Position numbers and translations under genes: made by a program. DNA of 64,000 nucleotides from Siccirubricoccus sp. G192 (GTDB lineage Bacteria > Pseudomonadota > Alphaproteobacteria > Acetobacterales > Acetobacteraceae): the NCBI RefSeq assembly GCF_019084075.1, contig NZ_JAHREN010000001.1, forward strand, positions 5,358,501 through 5,422,500. Reading direction: 5' to 3'. Positions 7,748 to 15,749 of the stretch are shown here, piece by piece (position 1 is the stretch's first letter; every line of letters begins with the position of its first letter). Under the pieces are notes generated by a model, which made no database searches, was not told the origin of the DNA, and was given only the letters and a program-made list of their open reading frames with translations.

Positions 7748-8379
7748 GCACGGAATCCGAACTCCGCGAGGCCATCGCCGCGCATGGCAGGCTGCTGTTT
7801 GGCCGCGGCTTCTCGGTGGGCAGCGCCGGCAATATCAGCGTCCGGCTGCCGGATGGCTTCCTCATCACCCCCACCAATTCCTGCCTCGGCCGGCTCGATC
7901 CCGCGCGGATCAGCAAGCTCGACCTGGAATACCGCCATGTCGCCGGCGACAAGCCCTCCAAGGAGGTCTTCATGCACCGCGCCTTCCTGGCCACGAGGCC
8001 AGAGGCGGGAGCGGTGGTGCATCTGCATTCCACCCATGCCACCGCCATCGCCTGCCTGGCGGCGCCGGGGGAGACGGCGCCGATCCCGCCGCTGACGCCC
8101 TATTTCGTCATGCGCATCGGCCGCGCGCTGCCGGTGATCCGCTACTACCGGCCGGGCGACCCGGCGATGGAGCCGGCCATCGCCGCGGGGGCGCGGGAGG
8201 CACGCGCGGTGCTGCTGGCGAATCACGGGCCGGTGGTCAGCGGCAAGACGCTGGACGATGCGGTCTATGCGGCGGAGGAGCTGGAGGAAGCGGCGAAGCT
8301 GGCCCTGATGCTGCGCGGCCAGCCCGCCCGGACCCTGACCCCGGCGGAGGTGGACGAGTTGCTCGGGCATTTCGGCTGA
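7744..8379 (+). CDS. otnC: 3-oxo-tetronate 4-phosphate decarboxylase, class II aldolase family
   Basis: A 211-residue class II aldolase/adducin-fold protein. It shows GSAGNISVRL near the start, an acid residue in SKEVFMHRA, the zinc-binding HLHSTHA motif and a third His in LLANHGPVV. In the OtnK-OtnC pathway it decarboxylates 3-oxo-tetronate 4-phosphate to dihydroxyacetone phosphate. It is translationally coupled to otnK. No dehydrogenase that would make the 3-oxo acid lies next to it, so that step must be encoded elsewhere. Confidence 0.88.
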   Translation: MSTESELREAIAAHGRLLFGRGFSVGSAGNISVRLPDGFLITPTNSCLGRLDPARISKLDLEYRHVAGDKPSKEVFMHRAFLATRPEAGAVVHLHSTHATAIACLAAPGETAPIPPLTPYFVMRIGRALPVIRYYRPGDPAMEPAIAAGAREARAVLLANHGPVVSGKTLDDAVYAAEELEEAAKLALMLRGQPARTLTPAEVDELLGHFG

Positions 8380-8453
8380 TTAGCGAGGAGATCGCCCGTG
8401 CTCGGCCCTTGCAGGCGAGCGCCGGCATTCCGCAGCAACAGAAGGAGCGAGCC

Positions 8454-9060
8454 ATGCCCCCCCACCACCCCGCCGGACCACGAAGCGCCGGCCGATCGCC
8501 CGATCGAGGCGCTGCTGCGCCGCCGCTGGAGCCCGCGCAGCTTCACCGACCAGCCGGTCTCCGCCGCCGCGCTGGAGACCCTGCTGGAAGCTGCGCGCTG
8601 GGCAGCAAGCTGCAACAACGCCCAGCCCTGGCACTACCTGATCGCCCGGCGGCAGGAGGATGCGGCTGCCTTCGAGGCGCTGCTCGGCTGCCTGACGCCG
8701 AACAACCAGGGCTGGGCGAAGCACGCCCCGGTGCTGATGCTCTCGGTGGCGCGCACCACCTTCCCGGCGAATGGCAACCCGAACCGGCATGGCTGGCACG
8801 ACACTGGCGCGGCCAGCGCGCAGATGGCGCTGCAGGCCGCCGCGCTCGGGCTGCAACTGCACCAGATGGCCGGCTTCGACCCGGCCCGCGCGCGCGAGGT
8901 CTTCGCCATCCCGGCTGAATACGACCCCGCCGCGGCCATCGCGCTCGGCCATCCCGGCAGCGCCGATGCCCTGCCGGAGGCGTTGCGGCAGCGCGAGACG
9001 GCGCCACGCGCGCGCCGCCCGGTGGCGGAATTCGCCTATTTCGGCAAATGGGGCGGCTGA
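8454..9060 (+). CDS. Nitroreductase family protein, start frameshifted
   Basis: About 201 residues after correction. It has the FMN-binding nitroreductase pattern: LLRRRWSPRSF near the N-terminus, AARWAASCNNAQPWHYLI, then QMALQAAALGLQLHQM and a terminal FAYFGKW. The best start, ATG 8454 with AAGGAG upstream, is out of frame with the body because of seven Cs at 8457-8463; with six Cs the protein begins MPPTTPPDHEAPADRP and reads through. Without correction only a GTG at 8398 lacking a good ribosome site would serve. These enzymes reduce nitro or quinone compounds with NAD(P)H. Substrate unknown. Confidence 0.8.
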
Positions 9061-9063
9061 GGC

Positions 9064-9276
9064 ATGGAGCAGGAGATGCTCGACCGGCCGGCGATCCGAG
9101 CGCTCGACCCGGCGCTGCTGGCGCGCTTCCCGGAAGGCTACCGGCATCTGGCCTATCTGCAGACCGGCATCGGCTATGCGGTGAAGACCGACATGCCCGG
9201 GCTGCACGGGCCGGAGGTGGAGGCGCTCCATGCCCACGGCGCGCGCTGGCTGGCGGGCGGGCCGCACGGGGCGTAG
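9064..9276 (+). CDS. Small hypothetical protein
   Basis: A 70-residue frame starting four bases after the nitroreductase stop, so probably in the same transcript. It has no signal peptide or membrane span; DMPGLHGPEVEAL is the most distinctive part. I do not recognise a family. An alternative ATG at 9076 has a better purine-rich stretch (GGAGCAGGAG) upstream. Confidence 0.45.
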   Translation: MEQEMLDRPAIRALDPALLARFPEGYRHLAYLQTGIGYAVKTDMPGLHGPEVEALHAHGARWLAGGPHGA

Positions 9277-9321
9277 CCAGGCGGGGGCTGGCCCATCGCG
9301 GCCCGGCGCCCCACGCGAAAA

Positions 9322-9349
9322 GGGCGCCGCCCCCTGCGAGACGGCGCCC
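9322..9349 (-). terminator. Intrinsic terminator of the histone-like gene
   Basis: GGGCGCCG (9322-9329) pairs with CGGCGCCC (9342-9349). Read on the minus strand the stem is followed by a T stretch (complement of AAAA at 9318-9321). It lies about 25 bases after the stop of the histone H1-like gene. Confidence 0.65.
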
Positions 9350-9372
9350 TCTCGCCGGGATCTGCGGCGGAC

Positions 9373-10026
9373 TCAGTCGTTGGAGGACTCGCCGCCCTCA
9401 GTCGCCTCCGGCACTGCGGCAGGCGTTGCGGCGGCAGCGGCGGCGCGCTTCGCGGCGCGGGTCGCGGCCCCCTTCTTCGCCGCCTCGGAACGGGCCGAGG
9501 TGGCGGTCTTCGCTGCCGCGGCGCGGCGCGGCGCGGCGGTCCCTGCCGTGGTCCTGCGGGCCGCCGGCTTGCGGGCGGCAACCTTGCGGGCCGCGGGCTT
9601 GCGGGTCGTGGCGGTCGCGGTGGCCTTGCGCGCGGCGGGCTTCCGCGCCGCGGTGGTCGCCTTGCGCGCGGCCGGCTTGCGGGCCGTGGTGGCTGCCTTG
9701 CGCGTGGTCGCCGTCTTGCGGGCGGCAGGCTTCCGCGCCGTGGTGGTCGCCTTGCGGGCGGCCGGCTTGCGGGCCGTGGTGGTCGCCTTGCGCGTGGTCG
9801 CCGTCTTGCGGGCCGCGGGCTTGCGGGCGGTGGTGCTGGCCTTCTTCGCCGCCGGCTTGCGCGCGGCCGGCTTCTTCGCCGCCGCCGTCTTCTTCGCCGC
9901 CGGCTTGCGGGCGGCCGGCGTCTTGCTTGCGGCGCGGGCGCGGGCCGTGGCGGGCTTCTTCGCCGTGCGGCGGGTGGTGGACATGGCCATCGCCTGGGCG
10001 TTCGGCGTTTCGGTGGTGTCGGTCAC
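9373..10026 (-). CDS. Histone H1-like Lys/Ala/Arg/Pro-rich repeat protein
   Basis: A 217-residue, extremely basic protein built from imperfect repeats of ARKPAARKATTT and TRKAATTARKPAARK type between about residues 25 and 165, with an acidic end (EATEGGESSND). Composition and repeats match bacterial H1-like or AlgP-like proteins that bind DNA without a fixed fold. GTG 10026 is chosen since AAGGAG lies nine bases upstream; MAMSTTRRT inside is an alternative start. Such genes vary in repeat number between strains because the DNA itself is a tandem repeat. It is single and followed by its own terminator. Function as nucleoid protein is inferred from composition. Confidence 0.8.
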   Translation of the reverse strand: MTDTTETPNAQAMAMSTTRRTAKKPATARARAASKTPAARKPAAKKTAAAKKPAARKPAAKKASTTARKPAARKTATTRKATTTARKPAARKATTTARKPAARKTATTRKAATTARKPAARKATTAARKPAARKATATATTRKPAARKVAARKPAARRTTAGTAAPRRAAAAKTATSARSEAAKKGAATRAAKRAAAAAATPAAVPEATEGGESSND

Positions 10027-10591
10027 GGTCAGGATCTCCTTGCGCGTTCCGTGGGGGAACGGGCCGCTGCCATGGGGCGGCCGGCCCGGGTGGTGCAGGA
10101 TTCGGTCGTGCGACGGCGGCGGCGCGCGGATCCCGTGGCGCGCGGCGCCGGACGGATCGCCGTCCAGGCCATGCAGGCAGACATCGGCAGCGGGCGATCG
10201 GCGGCACGCCGCATCGCAACTCCCTCGGCCGCGTCTCCATCGCGGGGCGCGCTGCTGGCGCCCTGCGGCAGTGCGGGATGCCCGGCGGAACTCGCTGCCG
10301 CCACCCCGTCATGCCTGCGGTCCATGGACCGTCCTTCCCTGCTGCGGCACTTCGTCGACGCGTTCGCTGGATTTCCATGCAAGCGAATCGCGTGCGACAG
10401 GTGCGCGCGAATCACGCTATCTGCACAGCCATGTGGCGTGTCAACAGAAACCGCAATTGCAGCCACGCTTTTCTGCGCACGACACCGCGCGACATTCCGC
10501 CGCGCCGCATCCCGGCCTGGAAGGATGCGCGATCCATGGCGCGCGGCGATGCAGGACGGCAAGCGCATCGTGGCATGAGGCGCGAAAGACA
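10027..10591. other. Intergenic region upstream of the histone-like gene
   Basis: About 560 bases with no convincing gene on either strand. It holds the sigma70-type promoter at 10416-10444 for the minus-strand histone-like gene, which would give a leader of nearly 400 bases. A locally AT-richer segment lies around 10380-10450. No structured RNA family was recognised in the leader. Confidence 0.45.
10416..10444 (-). promoter_or_regulatory. Sigma70-type promoter
   Basis: On the minus strand TTGACA (complement of 10439-10444) is followed after exactly 17 bases by GATAGC (complement of 10416-10421). The -35 is perfect and the -10 is weak. It points to the histone H1-like gene. Confidence 0.45.
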
Positions 10592-10618
10592 ACGGCCGCC
10601 GGATGCGCCGGCGGCCGT
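10592..10618 (-). terminator. Hairpin terminator downstream of prpC
   Basis: ACGGCCGCCGG (10592-10602) and CCGGCGGCCGT (10608-10618) form a perfect 11-bp stem with a five-base loop. On the minus strand it is followed by TTGTCTTTC, a modest T-rich tail. It lies about 110 bases after the prpC stop. Confidence 0.5.
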
Positions 10619-10659
10619 CTGGAAGCGGGATCGGCACGGCGCGAAACCTGCCGCGCCAT

Positions 10660-10755
10660 GCCCTTGCTCAGCGTGCCGCCATCGGCGCCACGCCCTGGTT
10701 CAGCGCTCCGACATCGGCGGCACGCCCTTGCTCAGCGTGCCGCCATGGGCGGCAC
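10660..10755. repeat. Three 32-bp tandem repeats over the prpC stop
   Basis: GCCCTTGCTCAGCGTGCCGC recurs at 10660 and 10724, with a diverged copy at 10692 (GCCCTGGTTCAGCGCTCCGA). The period is exactly 32 bases. The prpC stop codon (10732-10734) lies in the right-hand copy, and the other two copies extend into the 3' untranslated region. Confidence 0.75.
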
Positions 10756-11868
10756 GGGGCGCTGCTCCGGCCCGGTATAGACCGAGAGCGGGCGGATCAG
10801 CCGGTTGTCCGCCGCCTGCTCGATGACATGCGCCGCCCAGCCGGTGACGCGGGAGGCCACGAAGATCGGGGTGAAGAGCGGGATGTCGAAGCCCATCAGG
10901 TGGTAGGCCGGGCCGGCCGGGAAATCGAGGTTCGGGTGGATGTTCTTCTGCCGCAGCATCTCGGCGGCGAGGATGCGGCTCATCTCCATCCAGCGGCGGT
11001 CGCCCACCACCTCCGCCATCTTCTCGGCGTATTTGGTCATGGTAGGCACGCGACTGTCGCCGGACTTGTAGACGCGGTGGCCGAAGCCCATCACCAGCGC
11101 GCGATGGTCGAACCTGCCCTCCAGCCAGGCCGCCGCCTTCGCCGGCTCGCCGATCTCCGTCAGCATGTGCATCACCGCCTCGTTCGCGCCGCCATGCAGC
11201 GGCCCCTTCAGGGCGGCGATGGCGGCGGTAATGGCGCCATGGATGTCGGCGCCGGTGGAGGTGACGGTCCGGGCGGTGAAGGTGGAGGCGTTGAAGGTGT
11301 GCTCGGCATAGAGGATCAGGGAGACGTCGAAGGCGCGCACCACCTCCGGCTGCGGCACCTTGCCGAACACCAGATTGAAGAAATTCTCGGCGAAGCTGTG
11401 CGCCGGGTTGGGCGCGACCGGCACCTGGCCCTTGCTGGCGCGGTGCGCGGCGGCGATGGCGGTCGGGATCTTCGCCAGCAGCCGGAGCGCCTTGCGCCGC
11501 GTCGCCGGCTCCCCGGTATCGGCGGCCTCGGGGTCCTCCATGCCCATGAAGGAGACCGCGGTGCGGATGGCATCCATCGGGTGGGCGTCATGCGGGAAGG
11601 CCCGGATCACCTCATGCAGCGGCGGGCTGATCTCCCGCTCCGCCGCTTCCGCCGCCTTGAACTCCGCAAGCTGGTCGCGGTTCGGCAGCTCGCCGTTCCA
11701 GAGCAGGTAGGCCACCTCCTCGAAGCTGCACATCTCGCACAGGTCCTGCACCGCATAGCCGCGATAGGTCAGGCTGTTGGTTTCCGGCATCACCTTGGAG
11801 ACGGCGGAGACATCGGCGAGCACGCCGACGAGACCCTTTCTAATGTCGGGCTGGTTGCTCTGGCTCAT
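10732..11868 (-). CDS. prpC: 2-methylcitrate synthase/citrate synthase II
   Basis: A 378-residue type II citrate synthase. Catalytic blocks are present: GPLHGGANEAVMHML, MGFGHRVYK and an LDFPAGPAYHLMG segment. Length and the adjacent prpD mark it as methylcitrate synthase, condensing propionyl-CoA with oxaloacetate; such enzymes also accept acetyl-CoA. ATG 11868 is chosen since AGGAGCGAAAGC precedes it and the protein then begins MSQSNQPDIRKGL; the longer frame upstream is low-complexity. It follows prpD by about 150 bases on the minus strand. The stop codon sits in a 32-bp repeat. No prpB lies nearby. Confidence 0.88.
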   Translation of the reverse strand: MSQSNQPDIRKGLVGVLADVSAVSKVMPETNSLTYRGYAVQDLCEMCSFEEVAYLLWNGELPNRDQLAEFKAAEAAEREISPPLHEVIRAFPHDAHPMDAIRTAVSFMGMEDPEAADTGEPATRRKALRLLAKIPTAIAAAHRASKGQVPVAPNPAHSFAENFFNLVFGKVPQPEVVRAFDVSLILYAEHTFNASTFTARTVTSTGADIHGAITAAIAALKGPLHGGANEAVMHMLTEIGEPAKAAAWLEGRFDHRALVMGFGHRVYKSGDSRVPTMTKYAEKMAEVVGDRRWMEMSRILAAEMLRQKNIHPNLDFPAGPAYHLMGFDIPLFTPIFVASRVTGWAAHVIEQAADNRLIRPLSVYTGPEQRPVPPMAAR

Positions 11869-12019
11869 GCTTTCGCTCCTGTGCTGTTGGTTGTCCTTGT
11901 GGTCCTCCGGCCCGGGCCGTGAGGCTTCGGCGCCGGGCAGCCTGCCCCCGGCGCCGCGCCGCCGCCAGCCCGGGGCCGCATCGGCGGCGAGGGGCCTCCC
12001 CTCGCCGCCACGACCCACG

Positions 12020-13558
12020 CTAGAAGATGCCGGGCTTGCCTTCCGCCAGCGCGCCCGCCGGCAGCGCGACGTTCAGCAGGCCGAGCTCCCCGGCGGTCAG
12101 CCGCGGCAGGTCCTGCACCACCTCCAGGAAGCGGTTCGCCTCGCGGGTCGAGAGGGTGCCCTCGGTCAGGATGCGGAACTTGTTGATGTAGTCCTCGCGA
12201 CCGAAGGGCCTGGCGCCGTTCGGATGCGCATTGGCGACGCCGAGCTCATCCACCAGCCGGGTGCCGTCCTTCAGGACGATCTCGACCCTGCCGCCGAAGG
12301 CCAGCTCGTCCGGGTCCTTGGAATGGTAGCGCCGGGTCCATTCCGGGTCCTCGCGCGTCTCGATCCGGTGCCAGAGCCGCACCGTATCGGCCCGCCCGGC
12401 GCGGCGTGGCGCATAGCTGTCCACGTGGTGCCAGCGCCCGTCCTGCAGCGCGACGGCGAAGATGTACATGATGGAATGGTCGAGCGTCTCCCGGCTGGCC
12501 TTCGGATCCATCTTCTGCGGATCATTGGCGCCGGTGCCGATCACGTAATGCGTGTGATGGGAGGTGTGGATGGTGATCCGCTCGATCGCATCGGTGTCCG
12601 GCACCTGCTCCCGCATGCGGAAGGCGAGGTCGATCAGCGCCTGGCTCTGGTACTCGGCCGAGTGCTCCTTGGTGTAGCTATCCATGATGGCGCGCTTGGC
12701 CTCGCCGAGGCCGGGCAGCGGCACCTGGTAGTAGTCCGGGCCATAGACGGTTTCGCGGCCCTCCTTGTCGGCCTGCGTGCGGCCCGACAGCACCCAGGCG
12801 ATGACGCTGTCCTCGCCCTCGTAGATCGGGCTCGGCGCACCCTCGCCCCGCATGGCGCGGTCCACCGCCTCCACCGCCAGCTTGCCGGCATGGGCGGGGG
12901 CGAAGGCCTTCCAGGAGCTGATCTCGCCCTTGCGGGACTGGCGGAAGGAGACGCTGACATGCAGCGCCTGCTGCACCGCCTGGAAGATCACCTCCTGCTT
13001 CAGCCCGAGCAGGGTGCCGATGCCGGCGGCGGCGGAGGGGCAGAGATGGGCGATATGGTCCACCTTGTGCTCATGCAGGCAGATGGCGCGGACCAGGTCG
13101 ATCTGGATCTCGTAGCCGGTGGCGAGGCCGCGGATCAGGTCGCGGCCGGACTTCCCCATGGTCTGGGCCACCGCCAGGATCGGCGGGATATTGTCGCCGG
13201 GGTGCGAGTAGTCGGCGGCCAGGAAGGTGTCGTGCATGTCCAGCTCGCGCACCGCCGTGCCATTCGCCCAGGCCGCCCATTCCGGCGAGAAGCCCTTGGC
13301 GGTGGGAACGCCGAAGATGGTGGCGCCTCCCTTGCGCGGGTGCCCCAGCGCCATGGCGCGGGCGGAAACCACCGGCTTGCGGTTGATGGCGGCGATGGCG
13401 ACCGAGGCGTTGTCGATGATCCGGTTGACGATCATCTCGGCCACGTCCTTCTGGACGGCCACCTTGTCGGCGGCGACGCCGGCGATCTTCCAGGCGAGCT
13501 GGTCCTCGCGCTTCAGCAGCGCCTTGGACGGGTGGACCTTCACGGCGTGCATCTGCAT
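12020..13558 (-). CDS. prpD: 2-methylcitrate dehydratase, MmgE/PrpD family
   Basis: A 512-residue MmgE/PrpD protein matching PrpD over its length: MIVNRIIDNASVA near the start, LDMHDTFLAADYSHPGDN, ATGYEIQIDLVRA, and the long C-terminal lid with KDPDELAFGGRVEI. PrpD dehydrates 2-methylcitrate to 2-methyl-cis-aconitate in propionate breakdown. Start 13558 has GGAG about ten bases upstream; a second Met lies at residue 3. It is the first gene of prpD-prpC, itself 70-odd bases below a LysR gene of the same strand that could regulate it. Confidence 0.9.
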   Translation of the reverse strand: MQMHAVKVHPSKALLKREDQLAWKIAGVAADKVAVQKDVAEMIVNRIIDNASVAIAAINRKPVVSARAMALGHPRKGGATIFGVPTAKGFSPEWAAWANGTAVRELDMHDTFLAADYSHPGDNIPPILAVAQTMGKSGRDLIRGLATGYEIQIDLVRAICLHEHKVDHIAHLCPSAAAGIGTLLGLKQEVIFQAVQQALHVSVSFRQSRKGEISSWKAFAPAHAGKLAVEAVDRAMRGEGAPSPIYEGEDSVIAWVLSGRTQADKEGRETVYGPDYYQVPLPGLGEAKRAIMDSYTKEHSAEYQSQALIDLAFRMREQVPDTDAIERITIHTSHHTHYVIGTGANDPQKMDPKASRETLDHSIMYIFAVALQDGRWHHVDSYAPRRAGRADTVRLWHRIETREDPEWTRRYHSKDPDELAFGGRVEIVLKDGTRLVDELGVANAHPNGARPFGREDYINKFRILTEGTLSTREANRFLEVVQDLPRLTAGELGLLNVALPAGALAEGKPGIF

Positions 13559-13631
13559 CGTCGGCGTTCTCCGTATGGTTCGGGCCGGCGGAGTTTTGCC
13601 CCCTCCCGCGCGCAGCGTCCATGCCGGGCGC

Positions 13632-14546
13632 TCAGCCGCGGGTTTCCGGCGGCAGGCCGAGCAGCGCCTCGAATGCCGCGGCCGCCACGCTCGGCCGGCG
13701 TCCCGGCAGGATCAGGCGGCTCAGCATCCGGCGCAGCGTGACCTGGCCCCCGGAGACGGAGCGGAGCCGCGGCACCCGCAGCCGGCCGAGCGCGATCTGG
13801 TCCGCCGCCGCCGCGGCGGAGACGATCGCCACCCCGACACCGGCGGCGACAAGCTGCTTGATCGCCTCGGTGCTGCCCACCTCCAGCGTGCGCCGCGGCC
13901 GCACACCCCAGGCGGCGAGGGCCTCGAAGCCGACATCGCGCGTGCCGGAGCCAGGCTCGCGCATGATGACGATCTGCCCGGCGAGGGCATCGGGCAGGAC
14001 CGCCTCCGCGCCGAGCGGATGGGTCGCGCTGGCGACCAGCACCATCTCGTCCTCCCGCCAGGGCTCCACCACTAGGCCGGGCTCCTCCACCGGGCCTTCG
14101 ACCAGGGCAATGTCCAGCTCCCGCGCCAGCAGCAGGTCCACGATCGCGCGGGTATTGGCGCTCGTCAGCCGCAATTCCACCTCGGGGTGCTGGCGGTGGA
14201 AGGCGCCGAGCGCGCGGGGCAGCAAATAGGTCGCGATGGTGGTGCTGGCGCCGATCGCCAGCGTACCGCGGCGCAGGCCCCGGAAGGCGGCGAGATCCTC
14301 CTCGGCCGCGCGTTCCGCGCCAAACAGCGTGGCGGCATGGCCGGCCAGGATGCGGCCCGGCTCGGTCAGGGTCACGCCGCCCGGCCCGCCGCGTTCCAGC
14401 AGGCGGCTGCCGAGCTGCGCCTCCAGCTCCCGCACCCCCTTGGAGACGGAGGGCTGGCTGACATGCAGCGCCTCGGCAGCACGGGAGAAGCTGCGGTGCC
14501 GCGCGACCATGGCGAAGAGGCGGAGCAGATGCAGGTTGATGGCCAT
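13632..14546 (-). CDS. LysR family transcriptional regulator
   Basis: A 304-residue LysR protein. The N-terminal winged helix reads LHLLRLFAMVARHRSFSRAAEAL followed, after the turn, by HVSQPSVSKGVRELEAQLG; the rest is the periplasmic-binding-like effector domain (LAIGASTTIATYLLP, VGSTEAIKQLVAAGVGVAI). It is divergent from a YeiH-type exporter gene, the layout of the E. coli yeiE-yeiH pair, and upstream of prpDC. ATG 14546 is preferred; GTG 14552 is also in frame. A dyad between the divergent genes is the likely binding site. Effector unknown. Confidence 0.88.
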   Translation of the reverse strand: MAINLHLLRLFAMVARHRSFSRAAEALHVSQPSVSKGVRELEAQLGSRLLERGGPGGVTLTEPGRILAGHAATLFGAERAAEEDLAAFRGLRRGTLAIGASTTIATYLLPRALGAFHRQHPEVELRLTSANTRAIVDLLLARELDIALVEGPVEEPGLVVEPWREDEMVLVASATHPLGAEAVLPDALAGQIVIMREPGSGTRDVGFEALAAWGVRPRRTLEVGSTEAIKQLVAAGVGVAIVSAAAAADQIALGRLRVPRLRSVSGGQVTLRRMLSRLILPGRRPSVAAAAFEALLGLPPETRG

Positions 14547-14561
14547 AACCACAGCCTATGC

Positions 14562-14593
14562 CTGCATGGGATAAATGTATTCGAGTTATGCAG
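14562..14593. promoter_or_regulatory. LysR-type dyad between divergent genes
   Basis: ATAA (14571-14574) and TTAT (14586-14589) are inverted with 11 bases between, the spacing typical of LysR sites. An outer inverted pair CTGCAT (14562-14567) and ATGCAG (14588-14593) overlaps it. The site lies in the short region between the LysR gene and the YeiH-type gene, so it could control both. Confidence 0.5.
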
Positions 14594-14651
14594 GCCGCGG
14601 GTGTAGCGCCTGCCGGGACGGGCGGTAGGCCCCTTCCCATCCGAGGACATC

Positions 14652-15677
14652 ATGTTCCCGCTTCGCACGGTCCGGCGGCTGCTGCCGGGCCTTCTTCTCT
14701 GTCTCGCGATCACCCTGGCCGCGCTCGCCCTGGAACATGTCGAGGAAGCGGTGTTCGGCCGCGCCTGGCTGGAGGCGCTGGTGCTGGCCATCCTGCTCGG
14801 CACGGCGGTCCGCTCGCTCTGGCGGCCCGGCGACCAGTACGGTCCTGGCATCGGCTTCGGCGCGAAGACCCTGCTGGAGGTGGCGGTGCTGCTGCTCGGG
14901 CTGTCGGTCAGCTTCGCCGCCCTGCTCGCCGTGGGGCCCGGCCTGCTGCTCGGCATCGCCGCGCTGGTGGTGGTGGCGATCGGCGCCAGCTACCTGATCG
15001 GCCGGGGGCTCGGCCTGCCGCGGCGGATGGCGATCCTGGTCGGTTGCGGCAATTCCATTTGCGGCAATTCCGCGATCGCCGCCGTGGCGCCGGTGATCGG
15101 CGCCACGGGCAAGGATGTGGCGGCCTCCATCGCCTTCACCGCCGTGCTCGGCGTGGTGGTGGTGCTGACCCTGCCGCTGCTGGTGACGCTCTGGGGGCTG
15201 ACCGAGACGCAATACGGGGTGGTGGCGGGCCTCACCGTCTATGCGGTGCCGCAGGTGCTGGCGGCGACGGTGCCGGTCGGCATGCTCAGCGCCCAGGTCG
15301 GCACGCTGGTCAAGCTGGTGCGGGTGCTGATGCTGGGCCCCGCCGTGCTGCTGCTCTCGCTGATCGCGGCGCGTGAGGGCGACGCGGCGGCGCAGCGGAA
15401 ACGGCCGCCGCTGCACCGGATGGTGCCCTGGTTCATCATCGGCTTCCTCCTCCTCGCCGGCCTCCGCTCGGCCGGGCTGGTGCCGCAGGCGGTGCTGGCG
15501 CCGGCGGCGGCGGTGGCCGATCTCCTCACCGTGCTCGCCATGGCGGCGCTCGGGCTCGGCGTGGATGTGCGGAGCGTGGCGCGGGCCGGCGCCCGGGTCA
15601 CCGCCGCGGCGGTGCTGTCGCTGCTGCTCCTGCTGGGGATGAGCCTGGTGCTGATCCGGGTGCTGCATATCGCCTGA
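14652..15677 (+). CDS. YeiH family putative sulfate exporter
   Basis: A 341-residue integral membrane protein of about ten spans (UPF0324/YeiH family). The signature GCGNSICGNSAIAAVAPVIG at about residue 131 is characteristic, as is AVPQVLAATVPVG. Family members are predicted sulfate or sulfonate-related exporters; the substrate is not established for most. It is divergent from the LysR gene with a dyad between them, which suggests control by that regulator. Confidence 0.85.
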   Translation: MFPLRTVRRLLPGLLLCLAITLAALALEHVEEAVFGRAWLEALVLAILLGTAVRSLWRPGDQYGPGIGFGAKTLLEVAVLLLGLSVSFAALLAVGPGLLLGIAALVVVAIGASYLIGRGLGLPRRMAILVGCGNSICGNSAIAAVAPVIGATGKDVAASIAFTAVLGVVVVLTLPLLVTLWGLTETQYGVVAGLTVYAVPQVLAATVPVGMLSAQVGTLVKLVRVLMLGPAVLLLSLIAAREGDAAAQRKRPPLHRMVPWFIIGFLLLAGLRSAGLVPQAVLAPAAAVADLLTVLAMAALGLGVDVRSVARAGARVTAAAVLSLLLLLGMSLVLIRVLHIA

Positions 15678-15749
15678 ACCCCAGAACCGGCACTGGTTGG
15701 CGCGGCGGGCGCGGCGGCATAGGCTGCCGCATCCTGAAACCCGTGCTGG

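Noticed and set aside
9590..9900. Regular short repeats that could suggest a CRISPR array or minisatellite
   Set aside because: The repeats keep the reading frame and encode Lys/Ala/Arg/Pro peptides of one protein; there are no unique spacers.
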